Positions 25,491 to 34,754 are shown, counted from the stretch's first letter. The stretch is DNA of 64,000 bases from Hymenobacter sp. YC55 (GCF_029433095.1 NZ_JARNTX010000004.1:434001-498000); one strand, 5' to 3'. Program-made: numbers and translations. The notes: generated from the sequence alone by a model not told the origin.

Positions 25491-26705
25491 CTAGTAATTG
25501 CTCTCGGCTCCTCCGCCACCAGAACTGCCACCTCCAAACTCAAAACCTACCTCTGCGGGTTGGGGCACGTTGGCCGTCTGAGCGACAATCAGGGATTCGA
25601 GGTTGAACTTGCGCGTGTCATCCTCGTCGTCGGCAGCGGTGGTGAGGCCGTGGCGTGATGGACGCAAGTAGCGGGTCACCCATATCATGGCGGCAATAAG
25701 CACCGCACCGACTATGGTAGCTGCTATTTCAGCAGGTAATACTGAGTGGTAGCGCCGGAGCGTAAACACCGAAAACGCTATGAGCAGCAACCCAACCAGC
25801 AGCCAAATTCGGTCGTGCCGCCGCAAGCCAACCACTATGTATGCTATGGGGATGCCGCCCGTAAAAAAGTAGAACAGCCACGCAAACGGCACCTGAGTTG
25901 ACACCATACTGTCGCTTAGCAAGGCATTGCCTTCGCGCACCACCAAATAGTTGCCTCCTAAGTAAAAGGTTACCAACGACAGCACTTTCAGCAGTTGAAG
26001 GCAGGACTTGTAGTACAAATAGTCGGGGCGTTGGGCTAGCTTTTTAATGAAAAAGTAAGCTGCTACCGAAGCCAGCATCACAGCAAACGGCAGAACTAAG
26101 CGGCCAATAGAAAACTGTAGCAAGATGCTAGCCAGCAACAGCAAGTACGTAGCATAAGCTGCGGCTGCTACCAATCGTTCGGCGTAGCGGATAGTGGCTG
26201 CTACGAGCAGAAGCAGCACGAGCAGCAGGACAATTGCAGCAGCCGGGCTGGTGAGCGAGCTACTTGCGCGGTAGCCAATGGGTGTGACTTCGTAGATAAA
26301 GTACACGATCAGGAACACAGCCCAGCCAAGTGTGTAGTAGAGGATAGCATTGTCGATACCCGAGTGGTACAGACGGGAAGTCTTAATACTAAATTCCAGC
26401 AGCGCCAACCCTCCTGCAATGGTCAGGGCCGCAATAGTAACTAATAGCACCTCCTCATTACCAGAATGAAAGCCACCAGAAAAAAGCAAGGCCATGAAGC
26501 TGGAAGCCGCCGATAGCCCGATGATGGTGAAGATGAAGAGGATGATGCGCAGAAAAATATTGGGCCTATAATAGTCAAGAGGATGAGCGGCTACTATAGC
26601 TGCGAGTTGCAGGCTGGAAAGCAACCCCCGCTTCTGCCAGTGGGTGGCAGCGGCCCGCATAGCCTCATGATGCGCCCACAGCGGGTTATAAGCTTTCAGG
26701 TTCAT
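25491..26705 (-). CDS. Multi-pass membrane protein downstream of the DUF2157-like gene
   Basis: A 404-residue inner-membrane protein with about ten hydrophobic segments between residues 50 and 360. It starts MNLKAYNPLWAHHEAMRAAA, with a helical cytoplasmic region of about 45 residues. The end is Gly/Ser-rich (EFGGGSSGGGGAESNY), like proteins that close with a flexible tail. I do not recognise a specific family; a DUF4401- or DUF2157-type membrane protein is plausible. The start overlaps the end of the upstream membrane-protein gene by 20 bases, so the two are coupled and may form one complex. An upstream in-frame ATG (26801) lies within that neighbour and is rejected. Confidence 0.7.
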   Translation of the reverse strand: MNLKAYNPLWAHHEAMRAAATHWQKRGLLSSLQLAAIVAAHPLDYYRPNIFLRIILFIFTIIGLSAASSFMALLFSGGFHSGNEEVLLVTIAALTIAGGLALLEFSIKTSRLYHSGIDNAILYYTLGWAVFLIVYFIYEVTPIGYRASSSLTSPAAAIVLLLVLLLLVAATIRYAERLVAAAAYATYLLLLASILLQFSIGRLVLPFAVMLASVAAYFFIKKLAQRPDYLYYKSCLQLLKVLSLVTFYLGGNYLVVREGNALLSDSMVSTQVPFAWLFYFFTGGIPIAYIVVGLRRHDRIWLLVGLLLIAFSVFTLRRYHSVLPAEIAATIVGAVLIAAMIWVTRYLRPSRHGLTTAADDEDDTRKFNLESLIVAQTANVPQPAEVGFEFGGGSSGGGGAESNY

Positions 26706-27690
26706 GAGCGATGCGCAAGATGCGCTTGATGTTGACAAAGAGCATAATGGCTCCGAAGCCTGATAGCAGGAAGTAAAGCAGTACAAGTAGTAGCACGGCA
26801 TCTGAGCCCTTCAAGTCTTTTACTACCTGAAAGAAAAGGTAGGTGACGACGATATAGCTGTACACGGTGCTCATAAGAATGAATAGGTAGGAGTGCGTGC
26901 GCCGCGCATACCAAACCAGGAAGCCACTCAGCACCAAAATCAAAGCAGCGGCAGCAAAGGGAGAAAGCCAGCTAGTAGAATAAAAATCCAGTAGCGAAGC
27001 CGTAGCAGCTAGCAGCGCCAAGTTGCTGCCCAACGAGACATACGTAAAGCTGAAATGCCGCTTTCTATCCTGGTATTCCGACCACAAACCAATCCCTACT
27101 AGCGCTACCCCCAAGCCGATTGCCGCGCCGCTCAGGCTACGAAAGTCGTTATCGGTGAAGGCGGACAGCGGCGCCACCGTCAATCCTAGCCAAGAAGCCA
27201 GCGCCGTAATAGCCATAGACAGTACGCCCCGGTGGTCGAAGAGGTAAGCCAACCACAAGAACAGCACCGCTGGGAGAAAAACCGCCAGCCCGTATCGAGT
27301 TCCGAAAATGCCGTATTGGTACTGCACATAGCTTTCCAAAATCAGAAATAGGAGGCAGGCTAGCAGCAACACGTAGTCGGGCAGGAAGCCCTTGCGCGGT
27401 ACCTTGGCCCAGGTGAAGGGGGCGCGGTGCCGGTCGGCGTAGCCAAAGCACGCCGCCGTGAGCAGCGTCATGCCAGCTACCACCACACCGTGTCCGATTT
27501 CGTTGATGTGTTGGTAGAGCAACACGCCGAGGCCACCAGTCAGCAATACAATACCTAAGTACAACAACGTGCGTACTTCGTAATGCACGGAGAAAGGCCG
27601 GGTCTGCTCGTCTTGCCTAATAAGAGCGACTTGCTCGGGTGGAACTAGGCCTTGGGCTTGCAACTCGTCGAGGAGCTGGGTGGGCAGCAT
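26686..27690 (-). CDS. DUF2157 domain membrane protein
   Basis: A 334-residue protein. Residues 1-35 form a soluble helical start (LLDELQAQGLVPPEQVALIR) typical of DUF2157, followed by about nine membrane helices from residue 40 on (YLGIVLLTGGLGVLLYQHI and others). The function is unknown. It overlaps the next membrane-protein gene by 20 bases, forming a two-gene unit with no upstream partner. No promoter consensus was seen in the 118-base divergent gap to the next gene. Confidence 0.72.
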   Translation of the reverse strand: MLPTQLLDELQAQGLVPPEQVALIRQDEQTRPFSVHYEVRTLLYLGIVLLTGGLGVLLYQHINEIGHGVVVAGMTLLTAACFGYADRHRAPFTWAKVPRKGFLPDYVLLLACLLFLILESYVQYQYGIFGTRYGLAVFLPAVLFLWLAYLFDHRGVLSMAITALASWLGLTVAPLSAFTDNDFRSLSGAAIGLGVALVGIGLWSEYQDRKRHFSFTYVSLGSNLALLAATASLLDFYSTSWLSPFAAAALILVLSGFLVWYARRTHSYLFILMSTVYSYIVVTYLFFQVVKDLKGSDAVLLLVLLYFLLSGFGAIMLFVNIKRILRIAHEPESL

Positions 27691-27808
27691 GAAGTCTAAG
27701 TATATAGAGGCGTTAATATAAAAGGAAACATACCAACTTCTCTGGATTGCGTATTATGCCACTGCCCCGGAGGCACTCGCAGCCGCCAGACTCATAGTAC
27801 AAGCGTAT

Positions 27809-28438
27809 ATGGCCGACATCAATATTCAGCGTAAAAAGTCTTCCCCTAGCCCTTGGTTGCTTATTCTGCTGGCACTGCTGGTGCTAGGAGCTATAGCGTG
27901 GTTTCTGCTGCGCAAGGATGCAAGTGAACAAACACCAGGTGCGCCGCCCGAAACCACTGCCTCAACTACCAGTGCTGTCGACCCCGCCGCGGGCCTATCC
28001 GCCGCCGATAGCATGATGCTGGAAGCTCCCACCGCCACGCCGGAGGCACTAGCTGCTGCCACCCAGCGCGACCCCGCTAATCCCGATTACGCTCGCAACG
28101 GCTTGCGAATACTCAGCGGAGTTCTAGTGGATCTGGCAGACCGCGCCGACCTGCGCGATGCCGATGTGAGCGAGAAGCGCGACGTGCTAACCAGTGCCAC
28201 TGCACGCCTCGACGATTCTACGGCCAGCCTACGTCCCGGCTTTGTGGCCGCCACGGGCCTGATGCAAGCCATGCAGCAAAAGGCTTATCCTGCACTGGAA
28301 CCTGCCGTAGGTGATTTACTGGACCGTGCCGCGCAACTGTCAGGGCGCAGCAGCACGCCCGAGGACCAGCAACAGTTGCGCGAGTTTTTCAGCCGGGCTA
28401 CCGACGTGGTGCGTACGCTAAATGAGCCCAGTAAGTAG
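27809..28438 (+). CDS. Single-pass membrane-anchored hypothetical protein
   Basis: A 209-residue protein with a cytoplasmic basic start (MADINIQRKKSS), one membrane helix at about residues 15-34 (PWLLILLALLVLGAIAWFLL), an Ala/Thr/Ser-rich linker, and a helical periplasmic domain at about 65-205 rich in Ala, Asp and Arg. I do not recognise the family. It is followed 32 bases later by the PRC-barrel gene, and the two are probably co-transcribed. A structural or stress-related envelope role is only a guess. Confidence 0.65.
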   Translation: MADINIQRKKSSPSPWLLILLALLVLGAIAWFLLRKDASEQTPGAPPETTASTTSAVDPAAGLSAADSMMLEAPTATPEALAAATQRDPANPDYARNGLRILSGVLVDLADRADLRDADVSEKRDVLTSATARLDDSTASLRPGFVAATGLMQAMQQKAYPALEPAVGDLLDRAAQLSGRSSTPEDQQQLREFFSRATDVVRTLNEPSK

Positions 28439-28470
28439 TTCTTGATTGTTAGTTATCAAAAGCAAATTCC

Positions 28471-28989
28471 GTGGAACCTACTCCTATTCCTTCGGCCCAA
28501 GGCATGCACCTACGCCGCCTGCGCGACTTAACTGAGTTTGAAGTAGCCGATGGCAGCCCAGACATCCGCGGCTGGTCGGTGCGTGGCGGCGACGGCAAGA
28601 AATTTGGTGACGTAGCAGAGCTCATCGTGGAAGAAGCCGCACTAAAGGTTCGTTACCTGGATGTAGAGCTTGATACCAACCTCCAAATCAATGAACACGA
28701 GCGTCACATCCTGATTCCGGTAGGGGTAGCGGCGCTTGACGAGGAAGGCGACAACGTGTTCGTGCCTTCCCTCACATTGGAATCGGTGCTGGACTATCCG
28801 TTCTACCAGGAGTTTCATATCTCCCGCGAATATGAAGAAGCCATGCTCCGCGCCCTAAAGCTGCCCTTACCCGAGCACGATACCAGCAGCTTCTACGAAC
28901 AACCTTCTTTTGATGAGCAGACCTTCTACCAGAACCGCCGTTCGCCGAAGCTGCTAGACAGCTTCCGTCGCCGCGACCGGCAGGAGTAG
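28471..28989 (+). CDS. PRC-barrel domain protein
   Basis: A 172-residue cytosolic protein with a GTG start. Residues about 18-100 match a PRC barrel: FEVADGSPDIRGWSVRGGDG, KKFGDVAELIVEEAALKVRY and HILIPVGVAALDEEGDNVFV. The tail (about 105-172) is acidic then basic, with FYEQPSFDEQTFYQNR. PRC barrels occur in photosynthetic reaction centres, RimM and many stress proteins. The role here is unknown. It sits downstream of the membrane-anchored protein and before a long-stem terminator shared with hemH. Confidence 0.75.
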   Translation: MEPTPIPSAQGMHLRRLRDLTEFEVADGSPDIRGWSVRGGDGKKFGDVAELIVEEAALKVRYLDVELDTNLQINEHERHILIPVGVAALDEEGDNVFVPSLTLESVLDYPFYQEFHISREYEEAMLRALKLPLPEHDTSSFYEQPSFDEQTFYQNRRSPKLLDSFRRRDRQE

Positions 28990-28996
28990 GAAATAA

Positions 28997-29058
28997 AAAA
29001 CGACGAGTCCCCGATTCTGGCCGCACGTAGCGCTACAGAACCGGGGACTCGTCGTTTT
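28997..29058. terminator. Long hairpin terminator between the PRC-barrel gene and hemH
   Basis: A 17-bp outer stem, 28997-29013 with 29042-29058, and an inner TTCTG/CAGAA extension. A runs on one side and T runs on the other allow termination in both directions. Confidence 0.75.
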
Positions 29059-29074
29059 ACTTTGTTTTGATAGC

Positions 29075-30112
29075 CTAGTTCTGGTGAATCATGTCGACTA
29101 CAGCCTTCACCCATGTGGGGTGCGTATTCAGAGAAGGCACCAGTTGCCAATGGTCTCCACCGGCTTCCTCGAACATCTCTTTGAACTCTTCTCCTACTTC
29201 GATAGTGGTTTCCAAGCAATCGGCTACGAAAGCGGGGCTGAAAGCCAGCACGTTCTTAATGCCTTTGGAGGGGAACGGCTTAAGGATTTCGTCTGTGTAG
29301 GGCTGAAGCCACGGGTCGCGCAGACGGCTTTGTAAGCGGCTCTGGAAGGATACCGTATACTGGTCCGGCGTGATGCCGAGGCCTTGGGCCACAAGGCGCG
29401 AGGTTTCGAAGCACTGCGCCCGGTAGCAGTAGCGGTTGTTTTTGTTGTAGCTGTTGCAGCAGTTGCCCAGTTTGCAGTAGCCGTTGTGGCTTCCTTTCAA
29501 TACGTGGCGCTCCGGAATGCCGTGGTAGCTAAATACGATGTGGTCGTAGTTGCGCTTGGCCATTTCCTGCTTGCCGAGGTCTACAATGGTGGCAATAAAG
29601 CCCGGGTCGTTGGCAAACGTGCTGATAAACGAAATGCTAGGCACCACCCACCATTTGCTTACCAACTCCATTACCTTCTCCTGCACCGAGCCTGTACTAG
29701 CTGCGGCATACTGCGGAAACAAAGGCAGCACAATGATGCGCTCCACAGCTGCTTCGCGCAGCTCGTTTAGCGCCTTCTCGATGCTCGGGTTTTGGTAGCG
29801 CATGCCAAAGGCCACCAAGTAATCCTTGCCCAGCTCTTCTTGCACCAGCTTCTGCAGGTCAAGGCCGTGGAAGAGGAGGGGAGAGCCCCGGTCGGTCCAG
29901 AGCTGCTGATAGATCTTGGCCGACTTGGGCGCGCGCAGGGGTACTACCAAGCCCTGAAAGAGCGGATAACGAATAGCCGCCGGCATATCTACTACGCGGC
30001 CATCCGTCAGAAATTCGTTGAGGTAACGCCGTACATCACCGGTCTGGGGCGAGTCGGGAGTACCAAGATTTACAAGCAGGACGCCAATGCGGCCTTTAGT
30101 GGAAGCGGGCAT
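29075..30112 (-). CDS. hemH: Ferrochelatase
   Basis: Inserts ferrous iron into protoporphyrin IX, the last step of haem synthesis. It is 345 residues. Seen: the start GVLLVNLGTPDSPQTGDVRR, FGMRYQNPSIEKAL near residue 100, the metal-site His in FSYHGIPERHV (about 194) and the acidic pair region CLETTIEVGEEFKE (about 305). A Cys-rich stretch (KLGNCCNSYNKNNRYCYRAQ, about residues 213-232) is unusual in length and could be an Fe-S or metal site, as in some bacterial ferrochelatases. No other haem genes are near. Confidence 0.93.
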   Translation of the reverse strand: MPASTKGRIGVLLVNLGTPDSPQTGDVRRYLNEFLTDGRVVDMPAAIRYPLFQGLVVPLRAPKSAKIYQQLWTDRGSPLLFHGLDLQKLVQEELGKDYLVAFGMRYQNPSIEKALNELREAAVERIIVLPLFPQYAAASTGSVQEKVMELVSKWWVVPSISFISTFANDPGFIATIVDLGKQEMAKRNYDHIVFSYHGIPERHVLKGSHNGYCKLGNCCNSYNKNNRYCYRAQCFETSRLVAQGLGITPDQYTVSFQSRLQSRLRDPWLQPYTDEILKPFPSKGIKNVLAFSPAFVADCLETTIEVGEEFKEMFEEAGGDHWQLVPSLNTHPTWVKAVVDMIHQN

Positions 30113-30280
30113 AAAAAACGATAAGTCGTTGACTGTAGCACGAAGCTTTTGCTTTACATCCAGTTAAGCCTTGCAAAGTTCGTATAACCAAAGGTGTAGT
30201 ACTAGCCCCGTGCTATAGCGTACGACAAATATCCTTCACGCAATGTTTCATCGGCCGCTGGCTGACCCACCGGAAAGTCG

Positions 30281-30288
30281 TACCTTTG
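30281..30288 (+). promoter_or_regulatory. -7 element of era
   Basis: TACCTTTG is an exact TAnnTTTG match. Transcription should start near 30293-30295, downstream of the ATG at 30243, which supports the GTG at 30312 as the real start of era. Confidence 0.6.
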
Positions 30289-30311
30289 CAGGCCAATTTC
30301 CAGATTCTGAA

Positions 30312-31208
30312 GTGAATACCGAACCTACTCCCCACCGCGCTGGCTTTGTGAGCATTATCGGCAAGCCCAACGTCGGCAAGTCCACGCTCATGAACGCCCT
30401 GATGGGCGAACGGCTTAGCATTGTCACGAGCAAAGCGCAAACCACGCGCCACCGCATCTTGGGCATCCTCAACGGGGAGGATTTTCAATTGGTGTATTCC
30501 GACACGCCGGGCATCATCCAACCCAAATACGAACTGCACAACGCTATGATGTCGTTTGTGTATTCGTCCCTGGAGGATGCCGACGTTATCCTGTTCGTTA
30601 CCGATATCTACGAGAAACACGACGAGGAACCCGTGGTAGAACGGCTGCGCAAGATGCAGGACACGCCTATTCTGCTCCTCGTCAACAAAATCGACCAGGC
30701 CGACCAGGCTGAAGTGGAAGCCAAGGTGGAGTATTGGCAGCAACAACTCCCCAACGCCACGCGAGTATTGCCCATATCGGCGCTGGAAAAGTTTGGTACC
30801 GGTGAATTGTTGGACTTGATTTTGGGTTATCTACCAATCCATCCCCCGTACTACCCTAAAGACGAGCTGACCGACAAACCCGAGCGGTTTTTCGCAGCCG
30901 AGATGATTCGGGAGAAAATCTTTAAGCTCTACAAAAAAGAGGTGCCTTACAGCTGCGAAGTAGGCATCGAAGAGTTTAAGGAAGACGATGATATCATCCG
31001 GATGCGCTCCATTATCTATGTAGAGCGGGCCAGCCAAAAAGGTATCATCATCGGGCAGGGCGGTGCCGCTTTGAAAAAAGTTGGTACCTGGGCCCGCGAG
31101 GAAATGGAGAAATTCTTCCAGAAAAAGGTGTTCCTCGAAATTCACGTCAAAGTAGACGAGAACTGGCGCACTGACCCCAAAGCTCTCAGCCGTTTTGGGT
31201 ATCAATAA
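30312..31208 (+). CDS. era: GTPase Era
   Basis: An essential ribosome-assembly GTPase that binds 16S rRNA, 298 residues from the GTG start. The G motifs are G1 GKPNVGKSTL (about residues 15-24), G3 DTPGI and G4 NKID. Residues about 205-298 form the KH domain, with the GIIIGQGGAALKKVG loop. The longer reading from ATG 30243 would begin upstream of the predicted transcript start and adds 23 residues with no conserved features. der follows 134 bases downstream, separated by an inverted-repeat-rich spacer. Confidence 0.93.
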   Translation: MNTEPTPHRAGFVSIIGKPNVGKSTLMNALMGERLSIVTSKAQTTRHRILGILNGEDFQLVYSDTPGIIQPKYELHNAMMSFVYSSLEDADVILFVTDIYEKHDEEPVVERLRKMQDTPILLLVNKIDQADQAEVEAKVEYWQQQLPNATRVLPISALEKFGTGELLDLILGYLPIHPPYYPKDELTDKPERFFAAEMIREKIFKLYKKEVPYSCEVGIEEFKEDDDIIRMRSIIYVERASQKGIIIGQGGAALKKVGTWAREEMEKFFQKKVFLEIHVKVDENWRTDPKALSRFGYQ

Positions 31209-31342
31209 AGTATAACTGACTAAGCATGCTTTGAAAAGCTTAGCATGACCGTCAGTTCGATATAGAGTATTCCGACCTTCTTCAACTTAACTACTCCGGG
31301 CACTGCCGAACATGGTCGGGCCGGCGGCTGGAGTCAGACCCA

Positions 31343-32665
31343 ATGAAAAACACAATTGCCATTGTGGGTCGCCCCAATGTGGGCAAATCCACTCTTTTTA
31401 ACCGCCTCGTCGGCCAGCGCAAAGCCATTATGGACGACGAAAGCGGCGTTACCCGTGACCGACACTACGGCTACGGCGAATGGATTGGGAAGTACTACAC
31501 CGTTATCGATACGGGTGGTTACGTCCACAACTCCGACGACATCTTCGAAGGTGAAATCAACAAGCAAGTAAAGCTGGCTATCGACGAGGCTGATGTGGTG
31601 CTGTTTATGGTAGATGCCATGGCCGGTGTGCACAGTCTTGACGAAGAATTTGCCAACGTACTGCGCCGCTATCAAGGTAAAAAGCCCATCTACATTGTCG
31701 CCAACAAAGCTGATACCAACGCGCGCATTCACTCTTCGGGTGAATTCTATGCGTTAGGTGTTGGAGACGGCGAAATATTCCCGATTTCCTCGGCTAGCGG
31801 CTCCGGTACCGGTGATTTGCTGGATGCGGTGGTAAGTCATTTCCAGGAAGAAGGCGTAGAAGACCCCGACCTCGGCATTCCGAAAATTGCGGTGGTTGGC
31901 CGCCCCAACGTGGGCAAGTCTAGCTTCGTGAACCTGTTGCTCGGCACCGACCGCAGCATCGTAACCGATATTGCAGGTACCACGCGTGACTCCATTCAGG
32001 CGCGCTACAATGCCTTTGGTAACGAGTTTATCTTGGTGGACACCGCTGGTTTGCGTCGTAAATCCAAGGTACACGAAGACGTGGAGTTCTACTCGGTGCT
32101 ACGCTCTATCCGGGCGCTGGAAGAAGCCGATGTGTGCGTGGTGATGCTCGATGCCACTCGGGGTATTGAGGCGCAGGACGTGAACATCATTGGCCTAGCT
32201 GATAAAAACCGCAAAGGCATCGTGATTCTGGTAAACAAGTGGGACCTGATTGAAAACAAGGAAACGAATACGGCCAAGGAGTTCGAAGAGAAGATCTACG
32301 AGAAAATAGCGCCTATTTCTTATCCGCCCATCATTTTCACTTCGGTGCTCACCAAGCAGCGTGTGCACAAAGCCATAGAAACGGCCATCGACGTGTACGA
32401 GAATAAGCGGCGTAAAATCCCGACTTCACAGCTCAACGAAGTGATGCTGAAGGAAATCGAGAACTATCCGCCACCGGCCACCAAAGGCAAGATGGTACGC
32501 ATCAAGTACGTCACGCAGTTGCCCACGCACAATCCGGTGTTTGCTTTCTTCTGCAACCTGCCGCAGTACGTGCGCGAGAGCTATACCCGCTACCTCGAAA
32601 ACCGCCTGCGGGAGCACTTCAACTTCACTGGCGTGCCCATTGGTATCATCTTCCGGAAGAAATAA
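31343..32665 (+). CDS. der: Ribosome biogenesis GTPase Der
   Basis: A two-domain GTPase needed for 50S subunit assembly, 440 residues. Domain one has GRPNVGKSTLF (about residues 8-18), DTGGYV and NKAD. Domain two has GRPNVGKSSF (about 187), DTAGLRRKSK and NKWD. Residues about 355-440 form the KH-like C-terminal domain (THNPVFAFFCNLP, REHFNFTGVPIGIIFRKK). Everything expected is present. It lies after era on the same strand. Confidence 0.95.
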   Translation: MKNTIAIVGRPNVGKSTLFNRLVGQRKAIMDDESGVTRDRHYGYGEWIGKYYTVIDTGGYVHNSDDIFEGEINKQVKLAIDEADVVLFMVDAMAGVHSLDEEFANVLRRYQGKKPIYIVANKADTNARIHSSGEFYALGVGDGEIFPISSASGSGTGDLLDAVVSHFQEEGVEDPDLGIPKIAVVGRPNVGKSSFVNLLLGTDRSIVTDIAGTTRDSIQARYNAFGNEFILVDTAGLRRKSKVHEDVEFYSVLRSIRALEEADVCVVMLDATRGIEAQDVNIIGLADKNRKGIVILVNKWDLIENKETNTAKEFEEKIYEKIAPISYPPIIFTSVLTKQRVHKAIETAIDVYENKRRKIPTSQLNEVMLKEIENYPPPATKGKMVRIKYVTQLPTHNPVFAFFCNLPQYVRESYTRYLENRLREHFNFTGVPIGIIFRKK

Positions 32666-32806
32666 ACGAGTAGAAATAAATTTTTTCAACTGTCGGGTTA
32701 CCTATTGAAAGCTCGTGTATAAAGCCCTGTAATTCGTCGTGGCTCTCACTAAAAACCGATGAATTACACTCTAAACCGACTTTCAATTTCCAAACAACCC
32801 CTTACC

Positions 32807-33076
32807 ATGAAAAAAGTATTGTTCCTCGCTCTGGCTGCTGCTTCCTTCACTTTCGCTTCTTGCGACAGCAAGACTGAAAATGCTGCCGAAGGTGCTGCTG
32901 AGAACGTAGAAGCTACTGGCGAAGCCAAAGCTGACGCTATGGAAGAGCAGGCTGATGCCGTTCGTGACTCGGCTGATGCTACTGCCGACAAAATGGAAGA
33001 CGGCGCTGACGCTGCCGATGCTCCTGCTACCACGGCTCCCGCTACTACCGCTCCTGCTACGACTCCAGCTCAGTAA
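32807..33076 (+). CDS. Small Ala/Glu/Asp-rich probable lipoprotein
   Basis: An 89-residue secreted protein. The signal sequence MKKVLFLALAAASFTFASC ends in a lipobox-like FASC at Cys19. The remainder is low complexity: alternating Ala with Glu/Asp/Lys at about residues 20-68 (ADAMEEQADAVRDSADATAD), probably helical, and a Thr/Pro/Ala tail with repeated ATTAP. Similar small acidic lipoproteins are common in Bacteroidota, and the function is unknown. An in-frame ATG 48 bases upstream would place the signal sequence internally. A strong terminator follows. Confidence 0.75.
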   Translation: MKKVLFLALAAASFTFASCDSKTENAAEGAAENVEATGEAKADAMEEQADAVRDSADATADKMEDGADAADAPATTAPATTAPATTPAQ

Positions 33077-33097
33077 TTGCTGTCGGTCTTAGACCCG

Positions 33098-33128
33098 AAA
33101 AGGGCTCCTCATTATGAGGAGCCCTTTT
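33098..33128. terminator. Bidirectional terminator after the small lipoprotein gene
   Basis: A perfect 14-bp stem (33098-33111 with 33115-33128), a 3-base loop, and a T run on the plus side. It sits between convergent genes. Confidence 0.85.
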
Positions 33129-33158
33129 TGTTTTTGTGCCTAGAAGAAAGCTTGAGCA

Positions 33159-33725
33159 TCAACCCAAGCGACGTTGCAGCAAGCCGTCTACTACATCAAA
33201 CAGCTTGCGCGGTGGGTAAGTCCGCCAAGGCATTTCGTCGAGTTGACCACCGAAGTTCACGTAGTTGTCGATGTTGTACTGGCGCATCTCGCGGATTACG
33301 TGCTCCTGAAAATTAATAGCCGCAATCCAGCCGTCTTCCACGTCCTCAAACCACTCCTCGTAGTAATCATCGTCGGAGCCGTGGAAGTTGAACACGTTTT
33401 CGCCGATGAGGATAAATTTGCGGATGCCCTCGTGCGTCATCAAATCCACGATGTTGCGCTTGAGCAGCATGATGTCGTTTTCAATGGCATCGTTCCATTC
33501 CCCGATAAATTCGATGATGGCAATGCCTAGCTCGTAATCAACGAACAGGATTTTCAGGAACAGCGTATCCGAATCGAGGCTATCCCACTGTGGGTGGATG
33601 TAATAGCCATAAATCGTGTTGACGTAGCTATCTAAGCTGTTCTCTGCCTCGAACAGCGGAGAACGGGGGTCTTCGGAGGCAGAATACTGCTCCATCCAAG
33701 CGTAGTGTGGTTCGATGGTGTGCAT
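33159..33725 (-). CDS. Conserved hypothetical protein near murQ
   Basis: A 188-residue soluble protein, very acidic and rich in aromatic residues, with no signal peptide and no membrane helix. Notable segments are GYYIHPQWDSLDSDTLFLKI, an acidic aromatic patch HGSDDDYYEEWFEDVEDGW near residue 115, and YVNFGGQLDEMPWRTYPPRK near the C-terminus. I do not recognise a named family; proteins of this kind recur in Bacteroidota genomes. It is the last gene of a minus-strand run after murQ. A start 7 codons upstream is possible but ATG 33725 reads more naturally. Confidence 0.7.
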   Translation of the reverse strand: MHTIEPHYAWMEQYSASEDPRSPLFEAENSLDSYVNTIYGYYIHPQWDSLDSDTLFLKILFVDYELGIAIIEFIGEWNDAIENDIMLLKRNIVDLMTHEGIRKFILIGENVFNFHGSDDDYYEEWFEDVEDGWIAAINFQEHVIREMRQYNIDNYVNFGGQLDEMPWRTYPPRKLFDVVDGLLQRRLG

Positions 33726-33863
33726 GGGAGTCAGAATGTAGCACAAGCGTCAGCTTCTGCCGTATCGAGAGGCCTTTTGCTGCTGTAACTGCACTCAAAC
33801 CATCAGGGTTTCCAATGAGGCCACAAAACGCATGGCCCCGCAGGAAACAAGCAGATACTCACG

Positions 33864-34667
33864 CTACTTCGTTTGCTTGGCAGCCAGGGCGGCCCGCACC
33901 GAACCATGTTGCTGTAGTAACGCTGCTGCAACTTCCTGCTCGATGCCTAGCTCATCCATTAGCATCCGCTCGCCCCGGTCAACTAGCTTGGCATTGGTAA
34001 GCTGCATGTCTACCATCTTATTGCCCTTCACACGCCCTAGCCGAATGAAAGTAGCGGTGGTCAACATATTGAGCGCCAGCTTCTGCGCCGTTCCGGCCTT
34101 CAACCGAGTGCTACCCGTTACGAACTCCGGGCCCGTTACAATCTCCACCGGAAATTCAGCCGCCGCGGCTACTTTCGAGCCGGCATTGCACACAATACAA
34201 CCCGTTGCTAAACCGTGCTGACGTGCTTGTTCGAGGCCGCCAATAACGTAAGGGGTCCGGCCAGAAGCCGCAATGCCCACCACTATATCCTGGTCGTTGA
34301 TGTTGTAGGCTTCTAGGTCGCGCCAGGCTTGCTGCGCGTCGTCTTCCGCGTTTTCCACGGCCTTGCGGATGGCCGTGTCGCCGCCCGCAATGATACCCAC
34401 TACTACTCCATGCGGCACCCCGAATGTAGGTGGGCACTCCGAGGCATCAAGTACTCCAAGCCGCCCACTAGTACCAGCCCCGATGTAAAATAGCCGTCCG
34501 CCTTTGCTTAAGCAGGCTATGGTGGCCTCTACCAGCATCTCCAGCTGCGGCAGCGCTTTGGCTACTGCCTGCGGTACTGTCTGGTCCAGGCTGTTCATGC
34601 CAGTTAGCAGGGCCTGGGTGGAAAGCGTTTCGAGGTGGTCGAAATAGGAGGGGCTTTCAGTGGACAT
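33864..34667 (-). CDS. murQ: N-acetylmuramic acid 6-phosphate etherase
   Basis: A cytosolic SIS-fold enzyme that cleaves the lactyl ether of MurNAc-6-phosphate during cell-wall recycling. It is 267 residues. Seen: MSTESPSYFDHLETLSTQAL at the start, the SIS loop YIGAGTSGRLGVLDASECPP (about residues 60-79), GIAASGRTPYVIGGLEQA, and the closing EVAAALLQQHGSVRAALA, which resembles the family's C-terminal helices. The longer reading (34739) adds a hydrophobic 24-residue leader not found in the family. It follows the cytochrome b5-like gene. No AnmK or NagK genes are near. Confidence 0.92.
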   Translation of the reverse strand: MSTESPSYFDHLETLSTQALLTGMNSLDQTVPQAVAKALPQLEMLVEATIACLSKGGRLFYIGAGTSGRLGVLDASECPPTFGVPHGVVVGIIAGGDTAIRKAVENAEDDAQQAWRDLEAYNINDQDIVVGIAASGRTPYVIGGLEQARQHGLATGCIVCNAGSKVAAAAEFPVEIVTGPEFVTGSTRLKAGTAQKLALNMLTTATFIRLGRVKGNKMVDMQLTNAKLVDRGERMLMDELGIEQEVAAALLQQHGSVRAALAAKQTK

Positions 34668-34754
34668 CGTAGGAGCGAAAGAAGTAGGAGAAAAGTAGCA
34701 GCCAATAAAGGCGAGAAAGATGGAAAAGCAAGACAACAACGTATTGCCTTCCCG

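Noticed and set aside
30213..30746. A minus-strand frame over the start of era
   Set aside because: It overlaps the GTPase motifs of era on the opposite strand and shows no domain. Such frames are common in GC-rich codon usage.
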